Shown: piece after piece, positions 1-9,661 of the stretch
How positions within the stretch are numbered: position 1 is the stretch's first letter
Layout of the letters: every line of letters starts with the position of its first letter
The notes under the pieces: model-generated
Database searches by the model: none
What the model was told of the DNA's origin: nothing
The model's input: only the letters and a program-made list of their open reading frames with translations
Translations under genes and position numbers: made by a program
Source of the DNA: Desulfovibrio sp. JY
GTDB taxonomy: Bacteria; Desulfobacterota; Desulfovibrionia; Desulfovibrionales; Desulfovibrionaceae
Length of the DNA: 64,000 bases
Direction of reading: 5' to 3'
NCBI GenBank assembly: GCA_021730285.1
Contig: CP082962.1
Coordinates: 1,922,001 to 1,986,000 of the forward strand

Positions 1-1289
1 GCGTCGCCTCCCTGGGACACGATCAAAAATTCCTCGCCGCCCCAGCGACTCACGGCGTCGCGCTGGCGGCAATTGGCCCGCAAAATATCGGCCACGGTCC
101 GAAGCACCGTATCGCCGGCCTGATGTCCATGGGTGTCGTTGACGGCCTTGAACCGGTCGATGTCCAGCATCAGTACGGCAAAGGGCGTGTCGTCCTTTTC
201 GAAATGCGCCATGGCGGCGTCCAGGGTTTCGTTGATGGCTTTGCGGTTGTTGAGGCCGGTCAGGGCGTCGGTGTTGGCCAGGATTTCGAGTTCGTCCGCG
301 TAGCCTTCCATGCGGTCGAAATTGTGTTCGATGGTGACGATCATGTGCATGAGGGCGTCGACGATACGGTACAGTTCGTTTTCCCGGCGGGGAGAGAGCC
401 GTTTCAGCCGTTCCCGCAACCGTTCCAGGGAGAGGGCGTTGCGGGAGTAGGCCAGGAGGTTTTCGACGACGGCCGTGTAGGGCCGCAGTTGCCGGCTCAA
501 AATGAGGATGAGCGCCAGGATCGTGACCAGGGCCGTGACGCCGCCGCTGGCCAGCAGGCTTTTTTTCAGGCCCACCAGCTCGCGGTATTGGGGATCGGGC
601 AGAAAGGCCACGGAAAAGGCTGTCGGGGCGGCGAAGCCGATGTTGGCAAGGTCCAGGGGCTGGGGCGGCTGCGTGTCGGGCGGAGTCGGGACGCTGGCGA
701 TGATGCCGGCCGGCGTTTGGACGCGCAGGACCTGCCGGTCGTCGGTAAAGCTGGCCAGCCAGGCCGGGGTGATGGGCACGGCCACGCAAACCACGCCCAC
801 GGGCATGTCGTCGTATTTGCGCACGGTGCGGGCGCCGACCAGGCTCGGCACGCCGTCGACCGTGGCAATGCCGTAAAAGCTTCCTTCGTGAAGGGCTCGT
901 TTGAACCAGACGCTGTCGGCAACGGCATCGCCGAAATGGAACTCGTCGGGCGCCCGGGACAGGACCAGGCCTCGGACGTCGGCAAAGAGGATGACGCCGA
1001 CGTTCTTGGTGAAGGAATGGCTCCAGTCGAAGAGCACTTCGTTGTCCGCCGTCAGGACGGCGCGTACGATTTCTTTGGGATGGGAGAGGTTGACCGTGAT
1101 CCTGCCCAGGGCGTTGATGGCGTTTTCCAGGTTGTGGGCCACGGCTCTTGTCGCCTGATTTCTGTGGGCGAGCAGGGCCTGTTCGAAACCGGACGTGACC
1201 CGTTCCAATTCCAGCATGTGCACGCCGCACAAAACCACGATGGGCGTGACCATGAGCATGAGCAGTTTGTAGCGTAAGGACACGGTCAA
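1..1289 (-). CDS. Sensor diguanylate cyclase (GGDEF), 3' end outside the window
   Basis: This is a membrane-bound signalling enzyme predicted to make cyclic di-GMP. The protein begins with a hydrophobic segment (YKLLMLMVTPIVV), followed by a roughly 230-residue extracytoplasmic sensor region of the Cache type, a second membrane segment (LLASGGVTALVTILALILIL) and a linker. The GGDEF domain follows and is cut by the window edge just after its signature. It reads GGEEF and is preceded by RQRD, which fits the RxxD inhibitory site five residues upstream, so product inhibition is likely. The TTG start at 1289 was chosen because it lies 3 nt past the stop of the upstream PhnD-like gene; GTG at 1283 is an alternative. 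The tight spacing suggests one operon, with the PhnD-like protein probably delivering the signal. The cyclase call is firm; the ligand is unknown. Confidence 0.85.
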   Translation of the reverse strand, partial: MTVSLRYKLLMLMVTPIVVLCGVHMLELERVTSGFEQALLAHRNQATRAVAHNLENAINALGRITVNLSHPKEIVRAVLTADNEVLFDWSHSFTKNVGVILFADVRGLVLSRAPDEFHFGDAVADSVWFKRALHEGSFYGIATVDGVPSLVGARTVRKYDDMPVGVVCVAVPITPAWLASFTDDRQVLRVQTPAGIIASVPTPPDTQPPQPLDLANIGFAAPTAFSVAFLPDPQYRELVGLKKSLLASGGVTALVTILALILILSRQLRPYTAVVENLLAYSRNALSLERLRERLKRLSPRRENELYRIVDALMHMIVTIEHNFDRMEGYADELEILANTDALTGLNNRKAINETLDAAMAHFEKDDTPFAVLMLDIDRFKAVNDTHGHQAGDTVLRTVADILRANCRQRDAVSRWGGEEFLIVSQGGD

Positions 1290-1292
1290 GGC

Positions 1293-2147
1293 CTATTTCA
1301 AGTGCAGGGCTTCGCGGGTGGAATCGTAGAAGGCGTCTCCCCGGACCTCGAAACCGGCGGCGCTCCAGCCGAGAATCTGGCGCATTTTCCGGCAGAACAG
1401 GTGGTCCCGGGGCATGGCGGCCAAGGCGCTCCGGTAGCGCGCGACCACTGCGTCGGGCAGGTTTTCCCGGGCCACGATGGCGTCCAGGGGAATGGGGGCC
1501 GATGTGGCCAGGATGACAAATTGGTCTCCGTGGTTGCGCTTGGCCGTGAAGTAGGTGCCGTCGGACACCGCCCCGGCATCGACGGCTCCGGAAAGCAAGG
1601 CCTCGATGACCCGGTCGTGTTTTTTGAGAAAGAAGACGATCTTGAAATACGTGTCCGGGTCGATGCCGTTTTTGCGCAACAGCATGTTGGGATAGGCGTA
1701 GCCCGAGGTGGAGCCCACGTCGGTGAAGGCGAAACGTTTGCCTTTGAGGTCGTTGAGGCTGGTGTAGCCGCTTTTTTTGAGCGCCACGATGTAGGACTGG
1801 TAAAAGGGCGTGACATTGCCCGTGGCTTCATTTTCTTCCATGTAGGTGGCGATGTAGCGCACTGCGGGGAGTTCCGCCTTGAGTCTCACGTAGTTGAGGG
1901 TGTTGAGCCAGGCAATGTCAACGCTTTCCTCGCGCAGCCGCTCGGCCAGTTCAGCATAGTCGCGAGTGACCACGGCCTTGACGTCGTCTCCGGTTTTTTC
2001 GTGGAGGTAGGCGGCGAGGACGTCCATGACGGTCTGGAGCTTTTTGGGGTCGTTGGAAGGGAAGACGGCGATCTTGATCGGCATGGCCAGGGCGTTGCCA
2101 ATGAGGCAAAAGGCCACAAGGACGGTCATGAAGAATTTAACGAGCAT
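1293..2147 (-). CDS. PhnD-like periplasmic binding protein
   Basis: This is a 284-residue exported protein of the phosphate/phosphite/phosphonate ABC-transporter binding-protein family. It has a clear signal peptide (residues 1 to about 21, ending NALA) and the family layout: an N-terminal lobe beginning IKIAVFPSNDPKKL, a central GKRFAFTDVGSTSGYAYP segment typical of PhnD relatives, and a second lobe containing VDAGAVSDGTYF. No permease or ATPase gene is next to it. Instead, the next gene in the operon is a sensor-GGDEF protein starting 3 nt after its stop. Binding proteins in that setting often act as ligand detectors for a membrane sensor rather than in uptake; that role is inference here. 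The ribosome-binding site is weak. Confidence 0.82.
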   Translation of the reverse strand: MLVKFFMTVLVAFCLIGNALAMPIKIAVFPSNDPKKLQTVMDVLAAYLHEKTGDDVKAVVTRDYAELAERLREESVDIAWLNTLNYVRLKAELPAVRYIATYMEENEATGNVTPFYQSYIVALKKSGYTSLNDLKGKRFAFTDVGSTSGYAYPNMLLRKNGIDPDTYFKIVFFLKKHDRVIEALLSGAVDAGAVSDGTYFTAKRNHGDQFVILATSAPIPLDAIVARENLPDAVVARYRSALAAMPRDHLFCRKMRQILGWSAAGFEVRGDAFYDSTREALHLK

Positions 2148-2310
2148 AGGGGAAATCCGCAGTATGGCCCGGGGCGGAGAGCTTTGCGCGGGCCTCGCAT
2201 TTTCACGAACACGTCCTTATGGCGCACGTAATAACGTTGCATAGTTTCTCTATCGTGGCAATAGACAAAGGCTCGGGAGCGGCGGGGAGAAGGTGATAGC
2301 GCCGGGCCTG

Positions 2311-2352
2311 AAACAACATCGGGCCGGCGGGACGAAACGTCCCACCGGCCCG
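2311..2352 (-). terminator. Terminator after glyA
   Basis: A 15-bp stem (CGGGCCGGCGGGACG paired with CGTCCCACCGGCCCG, one mismatch) closes on a 3-nt loop and is followed on the minus strand by a T-rich tail (GATGTTGTTTC). It lies about 70 nt beyond the glyA stop. A second perfect 8-bp hairpin (2367-2388, CCGGGGAG/CTCCCCGG) sits between the two. Together they probably end the fatty acid/glyA operon. Confidence 0.65.
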
Positions 2353-2420
2353 ATGCGCTATATGAACCGGGGAGAATAAGCTCCCCGGCAGGGGCTTTGG
2401 GGGAATCCCCCAAGTCTTTT

Positions 2421-3659
<1,239 letters not shown>

Positions 3660-3754
3660 GGGCCTCTCCTCCCAAAGCGCGCGGGGGGAAACTCGGGTAT
3701 CGAGCCTCCCCCCGTTAAAGGATTGCGGTGGCGGCCGCTCGGGCCGAAACCCGC

Positions 3755-4999
3755 TTATTCGACGAAAGCCTTGTACAGCATGCAGGCGTTGGTGCCGCCG
3801 AATCCGAACGAGTTGCAAAGGACGTTGGCGACGTCGGCCTTTCTGGCCGTGCCCGGCGTGTAGTCCAGGTCGCAGACCGGGTCCGGCGTCTCCAGGTTGA
3901 TGGTGGGCGGAATGATGCCCTCCACAATGGTCTTGACGCTCATGACCGACTCGATGCCGCCGGCCGCGCCCAGGCAATGCCCGATCATGGATTTGTTGGA
4001 GGTGATGGGCACCTTTTTGGCGTGCTCGCCGAGCACGGCCTTGATGGCCGTGGTCTCGCAGGCATCGTTCAAGGACGTGGAGGTGCCGTGGGCGTTGATG
4101 TGCGCGATCTCGGCCGGCGCCATGCCCGCCTCGCGCAGGGCGGCCCGCATGGCCAGGACCATGCCTTCGCCGTCCTCGGGCGGAGCGGTCATGTGGAACG
4201 CATCGCCCGACGCGCCGTATCCGATCGCCTCGGCGTAGATGCGTGCGCCGCGGGCCTTGGCGTGTTCCAGGGATTCGAGCAGCAGCAGGCCGCAACCCTC
4301 GCCGATGACGAAGCCGTCGCGGGTCGCGTCGAAGGGACGCGAGGCCCTGGTCGGATCGTCGTTGCGCGTGGAAAGGGCCTTGAGCGCGTTGAACCCGCCG
4401 ACGGCCAGGGGGGTTATGGTGGACTCCACGCCGCCGCAAAGGGCGGCCGAGGACCGGCCGAGGCGGATGTCGGTGAAGGCCGTGCCGATGGCGTGCATCC
4501 CCGAGGCGCAGGCCGAGGTGGTGCACATGTTGGGGCCCTTGGCCCCGACGGCGATGGACACCTGGCCCGCAGCCATGTTGGCGATCATGGTCGGGATGAA
4601 AAACGGCGAGACCCGCGACGGTCCTTGGGCCAGCAGCTTGCTGTGGGTGGCCTCGAGGGTTTCGAGGCCGCCAAGGCCGCAGCCGATGATGACGGCCACA
4701 TCGGCCGCCTCGGCGGGATCGACCTTGTATCCCGCGTCCTCCATGAGCATGGCGGCGGCGGAGAGGGCAAACAGCGTGAAGCGGTCCAGGCGTTTGGCGA
4801 GCTTTGGCGCGACAAACGCCTTCTCGTCGAAGTTTTTGACCTCGCAGGCGAAGTGCGTATCGAAGGCGGTGGCATCAAAACGCGTGATGGGGCCCGCACC
4901 GGAGACGCCGGCCAGGAGATTGGTCCAACTCGTGGCCAGGTCGTTGCCGATGGGGGTGATGGCCGCTAGGCCGGTGACGACTACCCTATTTAAAGTCAT
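3755..4999 (-). CDS. fabF: 3-oxoacyl-[ACP] synthase II (KAS II)
   Basis: This cytoplasmic condensing enzyme extends acyl-ACP with malonyl-ACP in fatty acid elongation. The protein is 414 residues, the usual FabF length. Cys164 in [12 protein letters not shown] is the nucleophile, and the two histidines of the Cys-His-His triad are in [12 protein letters not shown] and [11 protein letters not shown]. Start ATG at 4999 has a GGAAG ribosome-binding site. It lies between acpP (upstream, 65-nt gap that contains a perfect hairpin) and glyA (downstream). Its operon neighbours supply its substrate carrier (ACP) and the next-step reductase (FabG). Confidence 0.97.
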   Translation of the reverse strand: MTLNRVVVTGLAAITPIGNDLATSWTNLLAGVSGAGPITRFDATAFDTHFACEVKNFDEKAFVAPKLAKRLDRFTLFALSAAAMLMEDAGYKVDPAEAADVAVIIGCGLGGLETLEATHSKLLAQGPSRVSPFFIPTMIANMAAGQVSIAVGAKGPNMCTTSACASGMHAIGTAFTDIRLGRSSAALCGGVESTITPLAVGGFNALKALSTRNDDPTRASRPFDATRDGFVIGEGCGLLLLESLEHAKARGARIYAEAIGYGASGDAFHMTAPPEDGEGMVLAMRAALREAGMAPAEIAHINAHGTSTSLNDACETTAIKAVLGEHAKKVPITSNKSMIGHCLGAAGGIESVMSVKTIVEGIIPPTINLETPDPVCDLDYTPGTARKADVANVLCNSFGFGGTNACMLYKAFVE

Positions 5000-5012
5000 G
5001 GCGCTTCCGTCC

Positions 5013-5050
5013 GCGACCGGGGCGACGTCTAGGCACGCCGCCCCGGTCGC
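5013..5050 (-). other. Perfect 12-bp hairpin between acpP and fabF
   Basis: GCGACCGGGGCG pairs perfectly with CGCCCCGGTCGC across a 14-nt loop, immediately after the acpP stop and before the fabF ribosome-binding site. No T-run follows on the transcript, so it is more likely an RNA-stabilising or processing element, or a partial terminator, than a full terminator. It could raise acpP mRNA over the rest of the operon; that is inference. Confidence 0.55.
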
Positions 5051-5064
5051 AGGGCGTTTGGGGC

Positions 5065-5301
5065 TTATTCGCCCTTTTTCTTTTCGATAAAGGAGATGGC
5101 GTCCTGCACTTTCTGGAGCTGCTGGGCGTCTTCATCGGAGATTTCCACGCCGAACTCCTCTTCCATGGCCATGATGAGCTCGGTCAGGTCCAGGGAGTCC
5201 GCGCCCAGGTCATCGACGAACTTGGCGTCGGGGTTGACCTCGCCGGCGTCCACGCCGAGCTGATCCACGATGATCTCTTTGACTTTTTCCGCGACAGACA
5301 T
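5065..5301 (-). CDS. acpP: Acyl carrier protein
   Basis: This is the small acidic carrier of growing acyl chains. The protein is 78 residues, the same length as the E. coli protein. Ser36 in the [12 protein letters not shown] motif is the 4'-phosphopantetheine attachment site. The ATG at 5301 was chosen over an in-frame TTG 12 nt upstream because GGAGG lies directly in front of 5301 (GGAGGAAACC then ATG), and because [10 protein letters not shown] matches family N-termini. It sits between fabG and fabF in the same operon and is followed by a perfect hairpin (5013-5050). Confidence 0.97.
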   Translation of the reverse strand: MSVAEKVKEIIVDQLGVDAGEVNPDAKFVDDLGADSLDLTELIMAMEEEFGVEISDEDAQQLQKVQDAISFIEKKKGE

Positions 5302-5343
5302 GGTTTCCTCCAAATAGTGGCCGGATTTATCCTAAACGTTGCA

Positions 5344-6072
5344 TTACATGTACATGCCGCCGCTTATGCCGAGGACCTGTCCCGTGACGTAGGCTGCGTC
5401 GTCGCTGGCGAAGTAGCCCACGGCGGCGGCGATTTCGGCGGGGGAACAGGCGCGCTTGAGCGGTATGCGCTCGGCAAAGGTCGCCTTGACGGCGTCCGGG
5501 AGCACGGCGGTCATGTCGGTTTCGACGAATCCCGGGGCCACGGCGTTGACCGTGATGCCGCGCGGGGCGAGTTCCAGGGCGGCGGACTTGGTCAGCCCGA
5601 TGAGGCCGGCCTTGGCCGCGGCGTAGTTGGCCTGGCCGGCATTGCCGGACTGGCCTACCACCGAGGTGATGTTGACGATACGGCCGGCGCGGCGCTTCAT
5701 CATGAGCTTGGCCGCTTCGCGCAGGCAGGTGAAGGCCCCGATCAGGTTGACCTGGATCACGGCCGCGAAATCTTCGTCCTTCATGCGCGCGATCAGCCCG
5801 TCGCGGGTGATGCCGGCATTGTTGACCAGCACGTGCAGGTCGAGGCCCTTTACGTGCTCGGCGAAAAAGGCGGTGACGGCGGCCGGATCGGACGTATCGA
5901 GGGCCACGGCTCTGGCGCTGCCCCCCTCGGCCGTGATGGCCGCAGCCACTTGCGCCGCAGCGTCGGGCTTGCTGACGTAGGTGAGGAGGACGTCGAAACC
6001 GTCACGGGCAAGCCGTGCGGCTGTGGCCGCGCCGATGCCGCGAGACCCGCCGGTGACCAGTGCCGTACGCAT
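5344..6072 (-). CDS. fabG: 3-oxoacyl-[ACP] reductase
   Basis: This NADPH-dependent short-chain dehydrogenase reduces 3-oxoacyl-ACP in the fatty acid elongation cycle. The protein is 242 residues. The TGGSRGIG nucleotide-binding motif starts at residue 7, NNAG is at 84-87, and the catalytic Ser137, Tyr150 and Lys154 lie in NITSVVG and YAAAK. Start ATG 6072 has AAGGAG upstream. It is separated from fabH by a 214-nt gap, unusually long for this operon, and from acpP by 42 nt. Confidence 0.96.
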   Translation of the reverse strand: MRTALVTGGSRGIGAATAARLARDGFDVLLTYVSKPDAAAQVAAAITAEGGSARAVALDTSDPAAVTAFFAEHVKGLDLHVLVNNAGITRDGLIARMKDEDFAAVIQVNLIGAFTCLREAAKLMMKRRAGRIVNITSVVGQSGNAGQANYAAAKAGLIGLTKSAALELAPRGITVNAVAPGFVETDMTAVLPDAVKATFAERIPLKRACSPAEIAAAVGYFASDDAAYVTGQVLGISGGMYM

Positions 6073-6138
6073 GGCGCAACTCCTTGCGGCGCGTGGGAGG
6101 TTTCCCCGTTACGCGGCCGGATTGTTTTTCGTAAGACG

Positions 6139-6162
6139 GGGGCGTGGGACATGGTCCCGCCC
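6139..6162 (-). other. Hairpin in the fabH-fabG gap
   Basis: GGGGCG(T)GGGAC and GTCCCGCCCC form a stem with one bulge around an ATG loop, in the 214-nt gap between fabH and fabG. On the minus-strand transcript an A/T-rich stretch (ACGAAAAACAATC) follows about 10 nt later. It could be a leaky terminator or attenuator. I see no convincing promoter between it and fabG. Confidence 0.35.
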
Positions 6163-6286
6163 CGGCCGGGCAGGGCGACACCCTAGCCGAAACGCCCCGT
6201 GACGGCAATCGCGTTTTACCGCGCGCCGTCGCCTCGTTCGCGCCTTTCCGGGGACGGTTGCCGCCGGGAACGCGCGCGCCGCTTCC

Positions 6287-7279
6287 TTAGAACTGGACCA
6301 GGGCCGAGCCCCAGGTGAAGCCGCCGCCAAAGACGCCGAAAAGAACCCGGCATCCCGGGGTAAGCCGGCCCTCGGCCTTGGTTTCCGCCAGGGCGATGCC
6401 CACCGTGGACGCCGAGGTGTTGCCGAAGCGGGCGATGGTGGACACCACCTTTTCCTCGGGCAGGGCCAACTTCTTGGCCACGGCTTCCATGATGCGCAGG
6501 TTGGCCTGATGCGGAATGAAAAGATCGATGGCGTCGATATCCAGGCCGTTTTTGGCGATAAGTTCCTCGCACACGGTCGTCATGTTGCGCACGGCGTGCT
6601 TGAAGACTTCCCGGCCGTTCATGAACAGGAAATAATCCTCGTCCACGGTGTCGCCGAGCTTGTAGGGATGGCCGGAACCGCCGCCCTTGATGGTGAGCAG
6701 ATGCCCGAGCGAACCGTCGCTCGAGAGCAGCACATCCACGATGCGCCCGTCGCCCGGGCGAGGGTCCCCGGCCGAGACGACCGCCGCGGCCGCCGCGTCG
6801 CCGAAAAGCACGCAGGTGCGGCGATCGGCCCAGTTGGTGCGCGAGGTGAGCACCTCGGCCGCCGCCACGAGGACCTTGGCTTCGGGGTGCAGGGCGAGGA
6901 CGGCCCGGGCCATTTCCAGGCCGAAGATGTAGCCCGAGCAGGCCGCGTTGACGTCCTGGACCACCTTGCCCTTGATGCCGAGCTTTTCCTCCACAAGGCA
7001 GGCGGCCGAGGGCGTGTAGTAGTCCGGGGTGACGGTATAGAGAAAAATATGGGTCAGCTCGTCGGCGTCCATGCCGGCATCGGCCAGGGCACGGCGGGCC
7101 GCTTCGGCCGTCATGTCGCTGACGGCTTCTCCGGGCGCCGCGATGTGGCGTTCCTTGATGCCGGTGCGGGTGGTGATCCACTCGTCGGACGTTTCGACGA
7201 TTTTTTCCAGGTCGGCGTTGGTCAGGATTTTTTCGGGCGCGTAATAGCCAAGGCCGCGGATGTAGGCTTCATGCTTCAT
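6287..7279 (-). CDS. fabH: 3-oxoacyl-[ACP] synthase III (KAS III)
   Basis: This enzyme starts fatty acid synthesis by condensing an acyl-CoA primer with malonyl-ACP. The protein is 330 residues. Cys114 in NAACSGYIFG is the nucleophile; His in IPHQANLRIM and Asn in FGNTSAST complete the Cys-His-Asn triad of the FabH family. The ATG at 7279 (MKHEAYIRGLGYYAPE) matches the family N-terminus and lies 17 nt after plsX. An open frame continues upstream but is only the shadow of plsX. Acyl-CoA primer preference (acetyl or branched) cannot be read from the sequence. Confidence 0.96.
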   Translation of the reverse strand: MKHEAYIRGLGYYAPEKILTNADLEKIVETSDEWITTRTGIKERHIAAPGEAVSDMTAEAARRALADAGMDADELTHIFLYTVTPDYYTPSAACLVEEKLGIKGKVVQDVNAACSGYIFGLEMARAVLALHPEAKVLVAAAEVLTSRTNWADRRTCVLFGDAAAAAVVSAGDPRPGDGRIVDVLLSSDGSLGHLLTIKGGGSGHPYKLGDTVDEDYFLFMNGREVFKHAVRNMTTVCEELIAKNGLDIDAIDLFIPHQANLRIMEAVAKKLALPEEKVVSTIARFGNTSASTVGIALAETKAEGRLTPGCRVLFGVFGGGFTWGSALVQF

Positions 7280-7296
7280 GAGTGAGGGGGGCTCGG

Positions 7297-8346
7297 TTAG
7301 CGTTGGTCGTTGACGGCCTGGCGGCGGGAGCCGGCCAGGTCGATGTTCTTGGCCACAGCCGCGGAGAGGTGGGTGTTGGCTTCCATGTCCACGAACCGGG
7401 CGGCCATGCGCACGGCGCTGGACATGGCTTTGCTGTTGGAGGCGCCGTGGCAGATGAGGCAGATGCCTTTGAGCCCCAAAAGCGGCGCGCCGCCGTATTC
7501 GGCATAGTCGACCAGGCGCGAGAAACGCTTGAGCGCGTTTAGGGCCAGCATGGTGCCGATCTTGCCGAAAAAGCCGCGTCGCAGCTCGCCCTTGAGCAGC
7601 CTGCCGAGCGAGGAGGCCAGGCCCTCGGCCTGCTTGACCACCACGTTGCCGACGAACCCGTCGCACACGACCACGTCCACATTGCCTGTGAACAGGTCGC
7701 GGCCTTCGATGTTGCCGACGAAATTGAGCGAACTGAGGCGCAGGAGATCAAAGGTCTCCTTGACGAGGTGGTTGCCCTTGCCCGACTCCTCGCCGTTGGA
7801 CAAAAGCGCCACGGCCGGATTCTCGCGCCCGAGCATGGTCTGGGCGAGCACCGAGGCCATGACCCCGAACTGGAGCAGGTGGAAGGGCTTGCAGTCGACG
7901 TTGGCCCCCACGTCGATGATGACGCAGTGGGAGCGTTCGGTCGGCATGAAAGTGGCCAGGGCCGGGCGTTCCACCCCCGGCGCGCGGCCGATGGTGAACA
8001 TGGCGCAGGCCAGGGTCGCGCCGGAGTGGCCGGCGGAGATGACCCCGTCGGCGGCACCGTCGCGCACCAAGTTGCAGGCGACCTGGATGGAGGAGTCCTT
8101 CTTGCGCCGCAGCGCTTCGGAAGGCTTTTCCTGCATCTCCACCACCTGGGTGGCGTGCACCACGGAAACCGGCAGGCCCTTGACGTCGTAGCGGGCGAGT
8201 TGGGCGTTTATGGCGTCCGTGTCGCCCACCAGGATGATCTCGGCCTTGCCGGTCCTGGCGGCGTGCAAAGCGCCGGGAACGACCACGTGGGGACCGAAGT
8301 CCCCACCCATGGCGTCCACGGCGATGCGCGGTTTGTTATTCGGCAT
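7297..8346 (-). CDS. plsX: Phosphate acyltransferase
   Basis: This peripheral membrane enzyme makes acyl-phosphate from acyl-ACP, the first step toward phosphatidic acid with PlsY. The protein is 349 residues. The N-terminal AVDAMGGDFGP motif, the GHSGATLACA loop and the NVDCKPFHLLQFG and SNGEESGKG segments are standard for PlsX. Start ATG 8346 overlaps the end of rpmF by 11 nt and has GGAAGGA upstream, so translation of rpmF and plsX is probably coupled. The order rpmF-plsX-fabH is widely conserved in bacteria. Confidence 0.96.
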   Translation of the reverse strand: MPNNKPRIAVDAMGGDFGPHVVVPGALHAARTGKAEIILVGDTDAINAQLARYDVKGLPVSVVHATQVVEMQEKPSEALRRKKDSSIQVACNLVRDGAADGVISAGHSGATLACAMFTIGRAPGVERPALATFMPTERSHCVIIDVGANVDCKPFHLLQFGVMASVLAQTMLGRENPAVALLSNGEESGKGNHLVKETFDLLRLSSLNFVGNIEGRDLFTGNVDVVVCDGFVGNVVVKQAEGLASSLGRLLKGELRRGFFGKIGTMLALNALKRFSRLVDYAEYGGAPLLGLKGICLICHGASNSKAMSSAVRMAARFVDMEANTHLSAAVAKNIDLAGSRRQAVNDQR

Positions 8347-8518
8347 CGTCCTTCCGCAGCATCTGGCGGCCACGGTACATGCCGCAGCTGGGGCAGATGC
8401 GATGGGGCAACGTCGGCTCGCCGCAGGAGCAAAGCACCACGGCGGGAACAGGGACGTGGTCGTGAGCGCGACGCATACCTTTGCGGGACTTGGAGATTTT
8501 TCTATTGGGGACGGCCAT
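8336..8518 (-). CDS. rpmF: Ribosomal protein L32
   Basis: This is a 60-residue, basic protein of the large ribosomal subunit. The N-terminus MAVPNRKISKSRKGMRRAH is the L32 signature. A zinc ribbon is present: CSCGEPTLPHRICPSCG contains paired cysteines, so this is the zinc-binding form. Its 3' end overlaps the plsX start by 11 nt. It lies 62 nt downstream of the DUF177 gene, the usual partner of rpmF. Confidence 0.97.
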   Translation of the reverse strand: MAVPNRKISKSRKGMRRAHDHVPVPAVVLCSCGEPTLPHRICPSCGMYRGRQMLRKDDAE

Positions 8519-8580
8519 GGCGATTACCTCGCAGCTAGGGTTTTAATGTCGTATGATGTGCGGCTCGCGGCGATTGTGCG

Positions 8581-9132
8581 TCAATGCCGCTGCTTCGAGC
8601 CGTTTGGGACCTTCAATTGTCGCAGGACGGCAAGCCTGGGGTCGCCTTCCTCCTTGGAGCAGGAGCACGGCCCGTTTTTCAGCGACGCCCCGCACCGGGG
8701 ACAGAGCCCCGGGCAGTTTTCGTCGCACAAGGGCTTGGCCGGCAGGGCGAGCAGGAATTGTTCCCACAAAAGGCTGGCCACGTCCAGTTCCAGCACCTTG
8801 CCCCGGCGGCGCAGCAATCCCGGCTCGAGGGACTGTTCGCCCTCCACGGGGGTCTCCTCGAAGAACTCGAAATCGACCGCGACGTCGAGCATGGCGTCCT
8901 CGGCGCAACGGTCGCAGGGGGTGACGACCTTGCCGGCCAGCCGCCCCCGCACCAGCGCTCCCCTTCCTTGCGGCAGTACGGTAAACGTGGCTGCAAGCCC
9001 GGTTCCCGGCACGTCGAGACGATGCGGCAGATCGAATTCCCCGATGGGCCCTGTCCAGATGGACTGGTCGGAAAACGAAAACTCCCGGCCGGTTGCCGGG
9101 ATGTCGGTGATATCGAGCCAAAGTTCGGACAT
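8581..9132 (-). CDS. DUF177 (YceD-family) protein
   Basis: This is a 183-residue cytoplasmic protein of the DUF177/YceD family, almost always encoded just before rpmF. YceD has been linked to 23S rRNA accumulation in plants and bacteria; I infer a similar role. Conserved cysteines are visible: CDRCAEDAM in the middle and a C-terminal cluster [15 protein letters not shown]...CSC that probably binds zinc. The ATG at 9132 has GAGGGAACCC upstream. It is the first gene of the fatty acid operon, about 50 nt from a putative promoter (9155-9183). Confidence 0.88.
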   Translation of the reverse strand: MSELWLDITDIPATGREFSFSDQSIWTGPIGEFDLPHRLDVPGTGLAATFTVLPQGRGALVRGRLAGKVVTPCDRCAEDAMLDVAVDFEFFEETPVEGEQSLEPGLLRRRGKVLELDVASLLWEQFLLALPAKPLCDENCPGLCPRCGASLKNGPCSCSKEEGDPRLAVLRQLKVPNGSKQRH

Positions 9133-9154
9133 GGGTTCCCTCGCGGAGAAAAGA

Positions 9155-9183
9155 GTGCTAGTCTGTGGCCCGTGTGTTGTCAA
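9155..9183 (-). promoter_or_regulatory. Putative sigma-70 promoter of the DUF177-rpmF-plsX-fab operon
   Basis: On the minus strand a perfect -35 TTGACA (9178-9183) is followed after 17 nt by TAGCAC (9155-9160) as a weak -10. It points at the DUF177 start 23 nt further on. The -35 and spacing are good; the -10 is poor, so this is tentative. Confidence 0.45.
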
Positions 9184-9324
9184 GAAAAAGCTTGCCAATG
9201 CCTTCGTTCCCATGTACCTCACAAAATTCTTTGCGTCACTGCGAAAAAACACGCGGTCGCGGCAGCCCGGAAACCTTGTCCGGCGGGCCGTCCCGCGACA
9301 TATGTTTTCGGGAGGAACCTCGTT

Positions 9325-9531
9325 ATGGCCAAGATCTGTGAGCATTGCGGCAAGAAGCCCCAGAGCGGCAACAACGTCAGCCACGCCAACAACAAGAGCA
9401 AGCGTCGTTTTTCGCCCAACCTGGTCAAGGTGCGGGCCCAGCTGCCTTCCGGCGAAGTGACCACCATGACGGTGTGCACCCGCTGCCTGCGTTCCGGCGC
9501 GGTGACCAAGCCTGTCGCCAAGACCGCCTAG
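9325..9531 (+). CDS. rpmB: Ribosomal protein L28
   Basis: This is a 68-residue, basic large-subunit ribosomal protein. [27 protein letters not shown] is the L28 N-terminus. Two CxxC pairs (CEHC and CTRC) mark the zinc-binding form. Start ATG 9325 is preceded by GGGAGGAACC. It is transcribed divergently from the DUF177/rpmF operon and ends at a strong terminator. Confidence 0.97.
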   Translation: MAKICEHCGKKPQSGNNVSHANNKSKRRFSPNLVKVRAQLPSGEVTTMTVCTRCLRSGAVTKPVAKTA

Positions 9532-9565
9532 TTTCGTTTCCAGCCTTTTCTATAGTAAGGTCGCA

Positions 9566-9598
9566 AAGCGGCGCGTCATCCGGCGCGCCGCTTTTTTT
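9566..9598 (+). terminator. Terminator after rpmB
   Basis: A perfect 10-bp stem (AAGCGGCGCG/CGCGCCGCTT) with an 8-nt loop is followed by eight T residues on the plus strand. It is a textbook intrinsic terminator 35 nt after rpmB. Confidence 0.92.
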
Positions 9599-9661
9599 TC
9601 GTTTAGGAAAGGCGGCTGGGGGGCGCGCTTTGTAAGACGGGATTTTGCCCCGGGCTTTTGA

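Noticed and set aside
2148-2300. Promoter for the PhnD-like/GGDEF operon
   Set aside because: Several TTG-containing boxes with TATGC or TTATTA downstream exist, but none has both good elements at 16 to 18 nt spacing.
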